DNA of 64,000 nucleotides from Mastigias papua (lineage: Eukaryota > Cnidaria > Scyphozoa > Rhizostomeae > Mastigiidae), in NCBI GenBank assembly GCA_964019165.1, contig OZ025282.1, forward strand, positions 11,048,229 to 11,112,228, in the 5' to 3' direction. A program made the translations under genes and the position numbers. This document shows positions 36,873-47,870 of the stretch, piece by piece; position 1 is the first letter of the stretch; each line of letters opens with the position of its first letter. The notes under the pieces were generated by a model. The model was not told the origin of the DNA, searched no databases, and was given only the letters and a program-made list of their open reading frames with translations.

Positions 36873-37593
36873 AAAAAGCAAATTGCTTGTAAGTATCTAG
36901 TTGTGTTTATCTGAGTTATCAAAATACTTTGTACTTGTTAGGAATAATGGGCAGAGATAACATTGTGATCAGATATTTGGATATTAAAACTATCAATTAT
37001 GTAAGCAAAGTGAAGAACTAATCACTTTTTGCCCGTCTGTTGTCTGCAACATTCTCATTTGCAAGATTTGGTTTAGATGATGGGTAAAAACTCCCCGTTG
37101 GAGATGGGGGGGGGGGTAAAAGTGTGTATGCGAGAAGGGGGTTTCCTAGTAGCCATACATAAGCGTTCAAAAGGGTGGGGTCAACTTTTTACCATTTTGG
37201 TGCGTGCATACTAAATGAATGACATCGAAAGACATAAATGGCACTGGTCTGCATGAATATAGAAATCAATTCAGCTCCTTATGTAAATCCTGTTGCGACA
37301 ACACTTCATGCTTTACCAAAGACTGCTGAGGGAGTCTCATCCACACATCACAAATTCCTTGCAACAGGGTATGATAGGCAGATTTCAAATGGCAAGATGA
37401 GGCTCTACGCAAGTATGCATCAAAGAGAGTTCGTTGCTTTCTTGAGATTTTAATGAAATCGTACAACAGCTTTTAGCGTCATATCACAAATAAAATTTAA
37501 TAGATAATACTACAAGATTCTAAGATACGTTGGATTTTCCTGATACAACCCATCTGAACAGCTTACAATTTTATTAATATTTCTTGTGCATAG
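36873..37593. other. Gene-free stretch with G-run patch
   Basis: Around 37087-37220 there is a G-run cluster next to gtaaaagtgtgtatgcg, possibly a degraded relative of the 36742 element. Otherwise nothing supported. Confidence 0.35.
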
Positions 37594-38429
37594 TCATTCA
37601 ACGATACTCTGCAATGAAGATTTGCTAGACACATGACTGGATACCCGTCGCAACCTATCAATAGGGATATCTACATATGATTCTTCTAAGGGACAAGTAC
37701 TATGGTCCATTGTCTGGAAAGTGTCATTATTTCCCTTGGAAACCCTCCCACGCAGCGCTGCATAGTCGTGCTGAGTCGTTGACTTTGCAGTACATCCTGA
37801 ATTACGTTGTCTTTGACTTCGATCTTCGACCGTTTCTGCTTCATAAGCGAACGGGGAGTCTGTATCCGTAAGAAAATAATCATTTGATGCAGAGCTTGAT
37901 GTACTCTGTGCCGTGGTTTCTGATGTTGATCTTCCAATTAAATGACCTTTGCTATGACTTTCCGGCACTTTGGCCTTTTCAGGAACAGAGTGCAAATCAT
38001 TGCATTCATTCTCAGCAGTTGTTACTCGAGCTTTTGGGTAACTATTTCGTCTATTTAAGCCACCCTCGGAAAAATCGGGTTTCAGATCAAGCGACTCAGC
38101 AAAATCACTAGGAAAAGTTAACCGTTTGTATTTCTCATCCAGATGAGGTAATTTGCTATGGCTGAAGCAATTATGCAGGTGTCTAAAGGCTGGATTTTCA
38201 ATCAAGCACAGAGGCGCTGAAATTTGAGGAGAGTTTTTCATTCGCTTCAAATGTGGAAGTACAGCCATGCCTTCCTTACGGGAAACTCTTCCCAGCATAT
38301 TCTCCGGTAAACCTGATCTTTTCTTCCTTGCCGAAACAACCCGGCCCTTTGTCTTTCGATCGCTTTGTTCCTTTGCAAATGTATGATTATTGTCGCAGCA
38401 ACTGCTGAAAGAAGACCTATATATGACAC
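37594..38429 (-). CDS. Terminal exon of an unidentified protein, Ser/Thr-rich tail
   Basis: A 270-280-codon minus-strand frame ends at 37594 (last residues SSLQSIVE). It has no internal stop in an AT-rich region, so it is likely coding. Acceptors are possible at 38429 (agctttttag) or 38404 (tcttctttcag). It is hydrophilic: a basic segment KTKGRVVSARKKRSG, a middle region with FPSDFAESLDLKPDFSEGG, then a Ser/Thr/Asp-rich part SSSASNDYFLTDTDS and an Arg-rich end DIPIDRLRRVSS. It looks like a disordered cytoplasmic or nuclear tail. A short first exon at 40026-40017 (ATG GCA ACA G) would be phase-compatible. No family recognised. Confidence 0.55.
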
Positions 38430-38607
38430 CTAAAAAGCTCATAATTGACAAAAATAGCGATCTAGCTTCGAAAAAGTAGAGACATTAGCAAAAAAAAATA
38501 TTACAAAGTTTGTTGAGATGTGCCAAAACTGCTACAAAATACTAGACATAGTTGAATTCATAATGACAGATCATAATGCAGAGCCGATATAGTACCAGCA
38601 ATGCAAA

Positions 38608-38981
38608 TACCGAAATGACTCGATCAAGTCCCCACCCCCAAGATGATTTCTAACAAATAAGCCCCCAACTTCGAAGGAGCCCCTTGGGGGCTATCTGAGT
38701 TCACTATAATACAGGTAAAAAACTAAGAAAATAAAAACTCGGCTATTAATCTTCTTATTTGTGTTTGAAGCGAACACTTGACGCAAACTGTATTACAACT
38801 TTCTCCTCCTTGATCCCACCTCGATTTACATTCATCAAAGTATCCTATAGTGAAAGTTATATAAGATATTGTATCTGGTAGATCTGAGGAACCCTAGCTC
38901 TAATAACCTCTCCCCTCGAATAAGCCTCGACCCTCAAAATCACTTCTGACAACCCGAGAGCTTAATCGAGTCATTACGGTA
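38608..38981. mobile_element. Inverted-repeat element, TACCG(A/T)AATGACTCGAT ends
   Basis: The left end TACCGAAATGACTCGATCAA and the reverse of the right end TACCGTAATGACTCGATTAA match at 18 of 20. The 374-bp interior has C-runs and aataagcc words similar in style to the TACTCT elements, but the termini differ. No coding capacity. Confidence 0.8.
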
Positions 38982-39107
38982 GGATAAACTAGGTGAATTT
39001 TTTGTATCTTCATTTAACGCAACTGACGGCCAGAGTTTGGAGATAAAGCAGAGCACCAAAGTCTAACTTTATAAATAGCAAGATCAAGTTGATGTTGCAG
39101 AGATAAT

Positions 39108-40026
39108 CTAATCGATTACGTTTATGTAGTCTGGTTGATAAAATTGTGCTACAAACTTGTGAGCTTGGTCGATGGAATTCTCTGTAATGTCAAAATAGGC
39201 AACTGTGTTATGCTCCATTTCTGATGCTGCATTGCAATTATCTTGGTAAGTAACTGCATGAAATTTGTTAAATGAAGTTTATTGCATGTGGTGGACAAAT
39301 GAGGCATAAAGAGACATTATTATCAACCACGTATGCCAAAAGCTATTTTACATCTACAGTTATTCGATGGAATCAAAGTAAAAGTAAGTTGATAGTTGAT
39401 AGCAATATTGCGATCTTACATTGCAACAAATACAAAAATTCATGAAAGGTCTCATTCTAGTACAAAATGTTTCTGTTTTAAACGAATTTTTAGAACCATT
39501 CAATAGGGATGAACTGTTATTGACATAAGCCTTGAATGAGGTGCTTTTCATCGTTTCAAAATTTATTCAGATGTTGGTATTTATAAGACGATATCCTTCA
39601 GAGCACTAATGCTAGTTTTCTCTTTCAAGACTGAGCTCTGCTTTTGCCACTGTCCTTCAATAAGATATTTACCAATGTCACATCCTAAATGGTAAAGCTA
39701 GAATCTTTTGGAGAAAGCAAATGCTTCTATGGTAATTAGAATTTTAGCTAGGCCCTACCTATTTAACGTAAGTTTTTCCATCTATAAACGCACTCAAAGG
39801 TTGTAATAAGAAGCTGTGATACTTCTTCGACGAAACACGACCAAATGACCGATAACTAGCCATAGCTCGCTGGCTAACACCAGCTTCATAGCTTCAGTGA
39901 GCTTACACTTCATATCAAAAAGGCTGAATGATAAAATATAGAACAACTGATTCGATGAAAATATTTCATTCAACGCCAGTATTCAATAGTTGACACAAAA
40001 CATGACCAGAACCTACCTGTTGCCAT
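39108..40026 (-). CDS. Possible two-exon small protein, 47 residues, unidentified
   Basis: A candidate first exon 40026-40017 (gcagct ATG GCA ACA G|GTAGGT) joins in phase with 39241-39108 (acceptor ttaccaag) to give a 47-residue product, with residues such as ASEMEHNTVAYFDITENSID and ending QPDYINVID before TAG. Composition of the second exon is protein-like and the frame has balanced codon use. The same first exon is also in phase with the exon at 38429-37594, so these could be alternative last exons of one gene. No family recognised. Confidence 0.3.
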
Positions 40027-40609
40027 AGCTGCTTCCACGAAAAATATGTTTTTCTTCCGTCCCTGCTTACTCTGCGACTAAAATATCGACTAAGTTCGGG
40101 TCTGCTATGACGCAATAATCAATGGCATTGATGCTTATGATTTGACGTAAAGTTGTAATATAAGACGACGTAGTATTGAAACCCGGACCATATCATGCTC
40201 CAAAGATGTAAGGAGTAGATGAATTATTGTAGCTACAAAATACGGAAAGTCTAGTGGGGTGGAATGTTACAAGCTTTAGACAGAGACAAGAACAAATCGC
40301 ATTGTTTCTAATCTAAAATACAACACATACTATAATTCTGAAAATTATTCAGTTATAAGACTTCATTATCCTATATCCATTTATGATATAAAGCAATACT
40401 TGCATAAGCCAAATTTCTAAAGCACTCGTTACTGTTAGTGTATTGAACTTTGGAAATCCCTTCTATTGCTATTTGGAAATAAGTGTAGACATACATGGAG
40501 ATCTTGATATGATAGTGATGCATGCGTAAAGACTGGAGTATTAACAATAACATTGGCGTCAGAACTTTCCAAGAATAGCTACATTAGAGTATTTAAAGAC
40601 AACATAATT
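40027..40609. other. Gene-free stretch
   Basis: No supported gene, repeat or RNA. Confidence 0.4.
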
Positions 40610-41106
40610 TACTCTATGGTGCCTAATTGCCATCCCCCGCTAATTAGTTTTTGAAAATTTTTCCAAACCCTTGCTCTTATTAAGACTATGTATTGTATTG
40701 GCAATCAACTTTAAAGGACCTAGTGTGTATCGTAGCTGAAACAAGAATAATTCCTCTTAGCAAGACCCTTTTGCTTTATCAATTTTCTTAACTGACAGTT
40801 ACAAAATGAAGCTAAAGATACTGCTACGTCATAAGATTCTGTTTTCATAGCAAAATAATTGTTCTACTGATATTGCTTCAAGCCAATTCTTCATTAATTT
40901 TTACTTGCTGCACCGAAATATCGAAGCCATAATTGTTACGTAATTTTGCCGCTCAACAGAGAAAACGAAATAGCCTGGAACAATTTGCTACATTCATGTA
41001 TTCACATGGTTGCAAAATTCCAACCCTCCACTGATTGAATTTTCCAGAATATTTCAACACCCCCCCGCTAATATTGACCCCCCGGTAATTACGCATGGAA
41101 GAGTGG
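40610..41106. mobile_element. TACTCT-family inverted-repeat element, copy A of a 0.4-0.5 kb subfamily
   Basis: The left end TACTCTATGGTGCCTAATTG and right end ggtaattacgcatggaagag form an imperfect inverted repeat. About 370 bp of the interior, from cgtagctgaaacaagaataa to ccccccggtaatta, is closely similar to the copy at 55905-56336. C-run words (ccccccgctaat) lie only near the ends and only on the plus strand. Confidence 0.85.
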
Positions 41107-41234
41107 GTAAAATTGTACACTGCACAGGTTTACCCCCTATTGCAATAGAGCTACGAAGGCTCGATAGTGCAAACTGGTGAATAGACGTGCAGTGCGAGCA
41201 AATGACTAAGCCTCGAGTAAATACTTGAAAGCAT
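41107..41234. other. Short gene-free flank
   Basis: Nothing recognisable between the inverted-repeat element and the tRNA-like sequence. Confidence 0.4.
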
Positions 41235-41312
41235 GACCCGATAGCTCGATTGGTGCAGCACTGGATATACTGTACTATCTCATGAGTCGCGAGGTCGAAT
41301 CCCACTGGGGTT
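41235..41312 (+). other. tRNA-like sequence (tRNA pseudogene or SINE head)
   Basis: A box A-like TAGCTCGATTGGTGCAGC and a box B-like GAGGTCGAATCCC are spaced as in a tRNA gene, and the ends GACCCGA / TGGGGTT pair as an acceptor stem with one mismatch. The T stem pairs poorly and the anticodon arm is not clear, so a functional tRNA is unlikely; a tRNA-derived SINE head is the better explanation. Confidence 0.45.
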
Positions 41313-41784
41313 AGTCATGTTCTTGCACTTTCATTTTACTTTGTACATTAAACGTAACTAAATACAAATGCTGTGATATAGTCCATTTCTAAAATACGTA
41401 GGTACAGCTTAGTACCTTATCTAGTATGCAATTTAATTAATTGTAAAAGAAAGCAGCCCAACCGAAGAGACATGGAATATCTTCAGGGATGCATAGAAGA
41501 ATGAAACTTAGAATACTGTGGAGCTTAAGTTAAAAGGAGTGGCGATGAAGCAAGAAAAACATTGAAAAAAGATTCCTCCGAAAGAAAAAGTAAATTCATG
41601 CTGATTTTTGAAAAAGCAAGCGCTAGTCACGAAAAGAGAGCACGGATGACTCTGTTTTGATAAACCAATCGACACCGTGAGTAAGCTCAAGTGTTAAAAC
41701 AGTAAACACTTGTTATGGTTCATGAGGGAAATGTCTTATGATGAAAAAGTAACGAAATCCTCGCTTAGAGCCTGATTGCATGAG
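41313..41784. other. Gene-free stretch
   Basis: If the tRNA-like head belongs to a SINE, its body would lie here, but I see no second copy to compare with. Confidence 0.35.
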
Positions 41785-42117
41785 TAGGGCTGGCTCTCGT
41801 ACCCGAGGCAAATACTGCTGGCCGAGATCTCGGTACTAATAAGAAACATATTCATATTTGAGATTGCGATTGCATTTAGAGAGGGCCATCACTAGTAGCT
41901 TAGAGCTTACCTGCTTGAAAGAGGGCTAGCCTTATTACAAGGGCCAGAAACTCGGTGTTTCATCATGTAATCGGTTTGATAGGACTGGAAAGAGGACTGG
42001 TGTTATCAAATCATATCTGTACAACATACTGCGCATGGATGACTGATACACCGCAATACGATATTCTTCATGTAATCGCAAACAAAACTCTGTCTCGGTT
42101 ACCTGAGCCAGCCCTAG
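41785..42117. mobile_element. Inverted-repeat element, TAGGGCTGGCTC ends
   Basis: The left end TAGGGCTGGCTCTCGTACCC (then GAG) is matched by the inverted right end TAGGGCTGGCTCAGGTAACC (then GAG). The outermost TA may be the target duplication. It has a 333-bp interior with no coding capacity. Confidence 0.75.
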
Positions 42118-43379
42118 TGATAGAGCCAGGCCCCCTCATGTATTAGACCTCGTACCATGGGAGCCGGCATTTCAATGATGGTTGTACAATGCCTATCAAA
42201 AGTCTGGAAGATTTGCTATCATTTACACCAAAGATGAGCCACAGCACCCCTTCCCTTAATACCGTCTGAAGCAGACATGAATAACTCCAAAAGTAGAAGT
42301 GATACCTGCATACAATGCTATGGGATTCTGCTATCAACTGAACATGTTCAGTTGATAGCAGAATCCCATGTAAGAGGGAAAGTGATATCCATATAATTAC
42401 CATCACAGAGAAAAGTCAGGGGTAGGAAGTTCATATAAAGGTCTAAATGCTTCAATTAGTTTTGAGAAGCATTGTAGTTAAGTACGACGCACGACCCCAA
42501 GGTTGAGGGATAAGGTAATACATGGTTAAAAGAACAATCTAACCCATTAAGAATGTAAGCTGGTACTGCAATTGGGTGATAAGAGTTGCAGCATGACACA
42601 GAAAAGAAGATCTAAAAGACTATCGAAGGTAAACAGCAAAATCTAAGGATCTAATTACAAAATGCTGTGTGAAGCTTCAAATCTGAGGAGTATCAACACT
42701 CAAGAGTTGTTTGATATGCAGCAATGTCTAAATGAAAACACATGGGTAAGTTATACGACAATAAATTAGTTCATGTAAGAACTGGTAAGCCTGGGGTGCT
42801 TTTGAAACTATAAAATTGCGATTGATAATGCTGAGTATGCCATATGAAAGTATTTACAGATCACGGTGAAGATGTCATTCCAATCGCACAAGTCAACCAC
42901 ATAGTGTTTATCCTAAAAGGAATACACCACTTGACTCTTCAATCCAGTGGAACCTGATCGTTGAACAAGAAATCATGTAAGATCGAGAATGTCAGTCAGT
43001 ACGAATTACTGCAAAGGGAAAATAAATCATCCTCCTTCAAATAGCGAAGCCCTACATAGTCGTAGAAGAGAAGAAATAGGAATTACAAGTCCACATAGAA
43101 CTTGAAGAAGAAAATCAAGCGAGCGAGATCGCTGTTGAAATAAAGATTTTGATTCTAAACTGATAGCAAGCACAGATACCATCTGAATACTAGTAATATC
43201 ACACAACTGAGCTACAGTGTTGATAGCATGAACATATTATCGACAAACAACTGAATCTAGCAAATTTCTTCACTTCAAAAAGACATTGGACGCCACTGAC
43301 CATAGAAATTTCTAAGTGGAATGGAGTGGAGGAAGTGCAATATTCAGGTCGTTAAGGAGACTAGTGCCAAGTATATCTC
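42118..43379. other. Probable decayed retroelement flank with a perfect palindrome
   Basis: Broken frames with coding-like composition run toward the LINE and BEL/Pao debris, but I cannot assign motifs. The perfect 50-bp palindrome at 42320-42369 is listed separately. Confidence 0.35.
42320..42369. repeat. Perfect 50-bp palindrome
   Basis: The left arm ATGGGATTCTGCTATCAACT + GAACA is followed with no spacer by its exact reverse complement. All 25 base pairs match, and the next base on each side does not. Confidence 0.97.
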
Positions 43380-43530
43380 AAAAATCAAATGCAGTATGGT
43401 GCTGTCTACCAGTTTGAGTCAAAGATTAGAAAAGTTATTTTTGGCATCCCACAGGATTCCTGTCTGTGCCCTGTTCTCTTTATAACGTACTTGAATAACT
43501 TTCAAAAATGTCTCATAAAATCTAAAAAAA
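43380..43530 (+). mobile_element. LINE reverse transcriptase fragment
   Basis: A single frame reads VYQFESKIRKVIFGIPQDSC then LCPVLFITYLNNFQKCL. This corresponds to the thumb-side GIPQGS..GPLLFI motif of non-LTR reverse transcriptase with substitutions at key Gly residues. It is isolated and truncated at both ends. Confidence 0.65.
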
Positions 43531-43627
43531 GGCCTGAAGGTTAAAGATTATTACTCTGCTGTAGCATCAACAAATTTCAGAAGTAATTTATAAAGGCCAA
43601 TAGGAATTGACCTAAAATTCTACCAGG

Positions 43628-43951
43628 ATGAAGAGAAGCAAATTAAATGCCAACCCACCTCAGAAAAAACAAACAGAATATGTGATAACTGAAAGCTCTT
43701 GTAGAAATACGGTAGTCGAGGTAGATGAGACATTTAGACAAAATGGCTCGGATATAAGACGGATGAAAAATACAAAATCATTTAGAGTTATTGCAGACAA
43801 TGGATCAAACTTGAGGCGAGGTATAAAGCTTGGCCATGATAAAGATCTCGCTACTCCAGATATAACACATGTTTCTGCAGAAAGTTCCAGCCTCTTTACT
43901 AGCTCTTCAACAAATGACTATCAAATCACTTCTAACACATCTACCAAGTAG
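43628..43951 (+). pseudogene. Unassigned frame between two LINE fragments
   Basis: A 107-codon frame with an ATG start and a Ser/Thr/Asn-rich end (SAESSSLFTSSSTNDYQ). It lies between RT fragments and is more likely retroelement debris than a gene. No motif recognised. Confidence 0.25.
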
Positions 43952-43984
43952 CGCTGATCACTGGTATGAGAGTATGGATAAAAA

Positions 43985-44690
43985 CAAAATGCAACCTACC
44001 ACATGTCTTGACCTAATAAAAACTTTCAATGCAGTGGATTCATAGTATGTTTATAAGGAAACTGAGCTTTTACGGGATTACAAACAGAACTGAGTGTTGG
44101 TTCAACTCTTATCTATCAAATAGAGCCCAGTTCTGCACTATGAATGGAAGCCAATCAAAACCCAGCAAAGTTACATGCAATATACCACGGGGCTCTTGTC
44201 TGGGTCCCCAACTATTTTTCCTTTGCTTGAATGACATTAAAAATAGCCTGCAATATTCAAGAGCTAACACTTAGACTAATGGCACAAATTTGCTTGATCT
44301 TTTTGGGTCGACGAGAGTAAATAATTTCAGTCCTTTGCCTCAGAAACCGAATTTATTTATATAGGGATATGAAGCTAAAACAAGACATCTTAGCACCTGG
44401 GCTCATCACCTAAAAGCAATGTCATAAGAAAAGAAACTATCACCCAAACTTGCAAATCTTTGAGTTTGCTTCGCCCACACTATTTACGAAAGTTATTCTT
44501 GAAATGTTTTGACGATAGAGAACAGAATCTGCGCTCATTCTGAACTGATCCTAGGCTACTTTTACTAGGAATGATCAATAGCAAAAACGAATTTTTTAGC
44601 GGTACAAAACTCTGGAAATGTCTAGAACGAAGCACAAAATTATCACCGTACCTGAGACTCTTCAGAGAATAGCTATAGAGAGGAGTCTTC
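43985..44690 (+). mobile_element. Dead LINE fragment (reverse transcriptase to C-terminal region)
   Basis: Broken frames give LSFYGITNRTECWFNSYLSN, then IPRGSCLGPQLFFLCLND, and near 44.45-44.65 kb a C-terminal stretch (KSLSLLRPHYLRKLFLKCFD, then NEFFSGTKLWKCL). The order and motifs match LINE ORF2 3' portions and resemble the fragment at 7735-8470. Most of the palm domain is missing. Confidence 0.78.
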
Positions 44691-46226
44691 GCTTAACTTT
44701 GCTTATACATTAACTTCTTTTGTTCCTGTAATTTTCTTGAATGCATGAATGCAAGATCTCAGGTTGGACTATGGCAGAAAAAGAAGGGCAGATGCAGAGG
44801 GAACATGAATAAAGTAGATGAGGCGAGCAGAGATGAATTAAAGAATCTAAACCAGTCATACCTTTGGGATTTTGCCAACGCAAAGCAAGTTAAAATAACA
44901 AAATGAGGATAAAGTCTTAGACTACCTCCAATAACAATTCATTTTGCACTCTATCCTGGTTAAAGAATAACAACTAACATGAAAAATGAACAACATAAAG
45001 CAGTTGTGAGAGAGGGAGCAGAGAGCACCAAAGTTCACATAGTCTATGACGGATCTACAAGAGCAACTGAAAACCCTCCTTCTCTACTCCTTCTCTCAAT
45101 AATTGCTTAGAGACATATTGAGTAGGAAAAGAACGCAGCCATGGATAACAAGAGGAAACATAAAGCAAACCTTTCACAGATTCGCATTCGGAAGTCAGCC
45201 CGAGAGGTATTAAGATTTCATAGGCCTACACATAGAGATATGGCAAATTTTAAAAGTGAACATATTCACAAGAGCAATATTTGGGCTCAACCAATCACCA
45301 TTCATTCTTGTGGCACCATTGGATAAACAGCAAAGATTCCGAAAAGCTTATTTGTTGATGAAGATATATTGGGGAAAGTTCATTTCAGGGAGTGAAACAT
45401 CTGAAGGAAACGGCAGAGGGTATTTCGTGCGAAGCTCAATTCAAGATAAAAAAGCCTCATACAAATAGCAATTAGATTTTTCAAGTAAAGGAGGTAGATA
45501 CAGAGACAGAAAAGAGCTTTCTAAACATCAGCTTTGAGTGACGAACTGTGAAACAAGGATCATAGGAGCAAATTGGGACACAGTAAAAGACACTATCAGT
45601 ACCGTATTCTGCTAAAAGACAACGAGACAACACATGGAAGAGTGTTGCAGGCACTGGTATCTACTTATGATTCTTTGGGAATAGTGTAGGGTGCAGGGAA
45701 CGACCCCCATTGGTTGAGAGAGACGAACAGATTACTGTGGCACCGTACCTAATTTTTGATGTGCCAAACTGATAATTGAACTATTTTGTTAATTGATCTT
45801 TTAATCTAATAAGCTGCTTATGTATCCTAGTATTGATTAGTTTTAGTTAGTTAGCTCTTGAGTTTTGTTGAAGATAGATGTTACGTAGCAGAACTTAATT
45901 TTCATTCGTCGAACCTGCGATACATGGGACAGCCTTGGTCCATGTATAACCAAGAGCTACAATAGCTGTCTCAATTACACCGATTGGAAAATCTATATAT
46001 ATATATAGAATTCAGAATGCTAATGGAAATGGGATTTGGAGTTGTCAGAACGATTAAGAGAAAAGTGAATAAGGTGAATAAAATCAGTAGATGAGAAGGT
46101 AACAGTGTTTCCAAGCATTCCAGACGGGTGAGAAGATATCACAAGAAAGAAAGAATTTCATGTATTCGCAGAAGCAAGTTCACAGGAGTAGCAGCCATTG
46201 CTTATGCCATGATGTAAAAGAGAAGG

Positions 46227-46266
46227 GAAGCCAACAAGGACTATTGCAATAGTCCTTGTTGGCTTC
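46227..46266. repeat. Perfect 40-bp palindrome inside the BEL/Pao remnant
   Basis: GAAGCCAACAAGGACTATTG is followed with no spacer by its exact reverse complement; all 20 base pairs match and flanking bases do not. It lies between the RNase H words FAEAS and MERLELL. Confidence 0.97.
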
Positions 46267-47329
46267 ATTGAAGGCTTAAATAAGAAAACAGGGGTCACAA
46301 TGGAAAGATTGGAGCTACTAATATGGCTCCTAATCTTGCGGAACATGTGAATAGAACGCTAACAGGACAAACTATCATATCATTGATTGGATGGCTTAAT
46401 GGCTTTGTTGCCATTCAGTGGGTAAAGCGTGAAAATAAATACAAACATTTTATGAGCAACCGAGTAGCGCAAACAGAGCAACGAATGACAGAGAGGAAAC
46501 AGAAAACGAAGCACAGACCACAAAAGTGATATCTATAACAATAGTAGAAGGGAATGACTCATTAGATCAAGTACTTGAGAAATTTACATTGGAAACATGT
46601 ATTAGAATAACTGCAATGGTAAGAAGATTCATTGCAAACAAAAAAGTCAAAATGAAATAAGCGATATTGTGGTTCAATAACTACAGAGGAGTTAAATACA
46701 GCACAAAATAAGTGAATATTGTGAGTTCAAGGGAGACATTAGAAGTCAGACAAGTTTAAAGAAGAGCTAGAGAGCTTAGGATTAAAGAAGAATATTGAAA
46801 GTATCTATGTTTGCTAAGGTAGAATATAAGGAGAGAAGTCCGGTTTTCTACTAAGTTCTATCCTGTATACAGAGAAGGTGATAGCAGATGATCATCATTA
46901 CACATTATGTGGGGGTGTCGGTCTTACAATAGCTAAGGTAAGAAAGATATTGTGCGCACCAAACCATCACAGTCAGGTTTACTGCCAAAAAAATAAACAG
47001 AAGAAACAGACTATTTGAAGAAGTAGGCGTGGACTTTACGGGCCCAGCCAAACACATAGCAAAGAAGAAGACAGAAGGAACCGCCTACCAGTGTTGTTTG
47101 TTTGCAGTTAAAATAGAGCCGTATACATGGAACTGTTTCAAGATTCTACAGATAGCTCATTTCTACCAATTGTAAGCACGATTAAAGGAAAAATAATGAT
47201 GTCAAGAACAACAAAAGATGCTGTAGGGGAGCAAGTTCAAAACATTCCGGAGTATATGCAGAGAGTATCATGAAGGATCGTATTGTAAAGGAACTGATGG
47301 GGTAACAAAGAGCATGTGTAGTACCCCCG

Positions 47330-47495
47330 TCCTACTGCACCCTATGATTTCAGAAAGAGGGGTTAGATATACGTGTGTGCGTGTTGGAGAACGAAGCAAA
47401 GCTAGTGCCGAAAAATAATGCTGTGTTTGTGGAGTCATTTTGTTGTCAGAATCTCATGTTTCTCTTGTCTCCCACTTCCAGCTCCATCAGGCAGG
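47330..47495 (+). repeat. Dispersed repeat, copy 1
   Basis: From about 47.37 kb (gtgtgcgtgttggag...gtgccgaaaaa...gtcattttgttgtcagaat...ctcccacttcca) it matches the copy at 48660-48800 with moderate divergence. It overlaps the 3' part of the BEL/Pao Pol remnant, so it could be an LTR-derived or host repeat. Confidence 0.7.
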
Positions 47496-47870
47496 CTTTT
47501 CAGAGGAGGAAGGAGGAGATAATAGCTCATACACCAAATGAGCCAAAAAGCGTTGAAGATGCAGCTTTAGAGAACAATGCGGAAAATATAAGACACCATG
47601 AGGTTATGGCAGTTCAGTGACATAATACACAGACAGGATGAAGAAATAACTTTAAGGAAGAAACTCCGGATATTGTCTTATCTGAGCAAGCTGAAGCACC
47701 CTCAAATGATAACAAATACGATGGATTTCACACATCTAACTCACCTGATCAGTGCACAGGGTGTGAGAAAGGGCAAGTAGGCGTTAGAGAAAGTCAAGAA
47801 ACAGCTAGGCGAACTAGAAATCCAACAGATCGACTGGTGTACGCTGCACCGGGATAGCAGGTAAATAATG

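Larger units (their letters stand above)
44720..47870 (+). mobile_element. Decayed BEL/Pao LTR retrotransposon (RT, RNase H, integrase remnants)
   Basis: Across many stops and frameshifts the order is that of BEL/Pao Pol. RT: AESTKVHIVYDGSTRA near 45.03 kb, then IFTRAIFGLNQSPFIL near 45.27 kb. The catalytic YVDD region reads KIYWGKFISGSETSEG. A region like the RT-RNase H connection contains IGANWDTVKDTIS. RNase H: MERLELL near 46.30 kb, then SLIGWLNGFVAIQWVKRENK. Integrase: FEEVGVDFTGPAKHIAKKK near 47.02 kb. A C-terminal RETARRTRNPTDRLVYA lies near 47.80 kb. No intact LTR pair is visible. A 40-bp perfect palindrome interrupts the RNase H region. Confidence 0.85.

Noticed and set aside
36873..37220. 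Second copy of the 36742 miniature element
   Set aside because: G-runs and a gtgtgtatgcg word are suggestive, but no inverted terminal match was found.
46001..46010. Short TA run near 46.0 kb and GTT run near 48.07 kb
   Set aside because: Too short to be worth a repeat entry.
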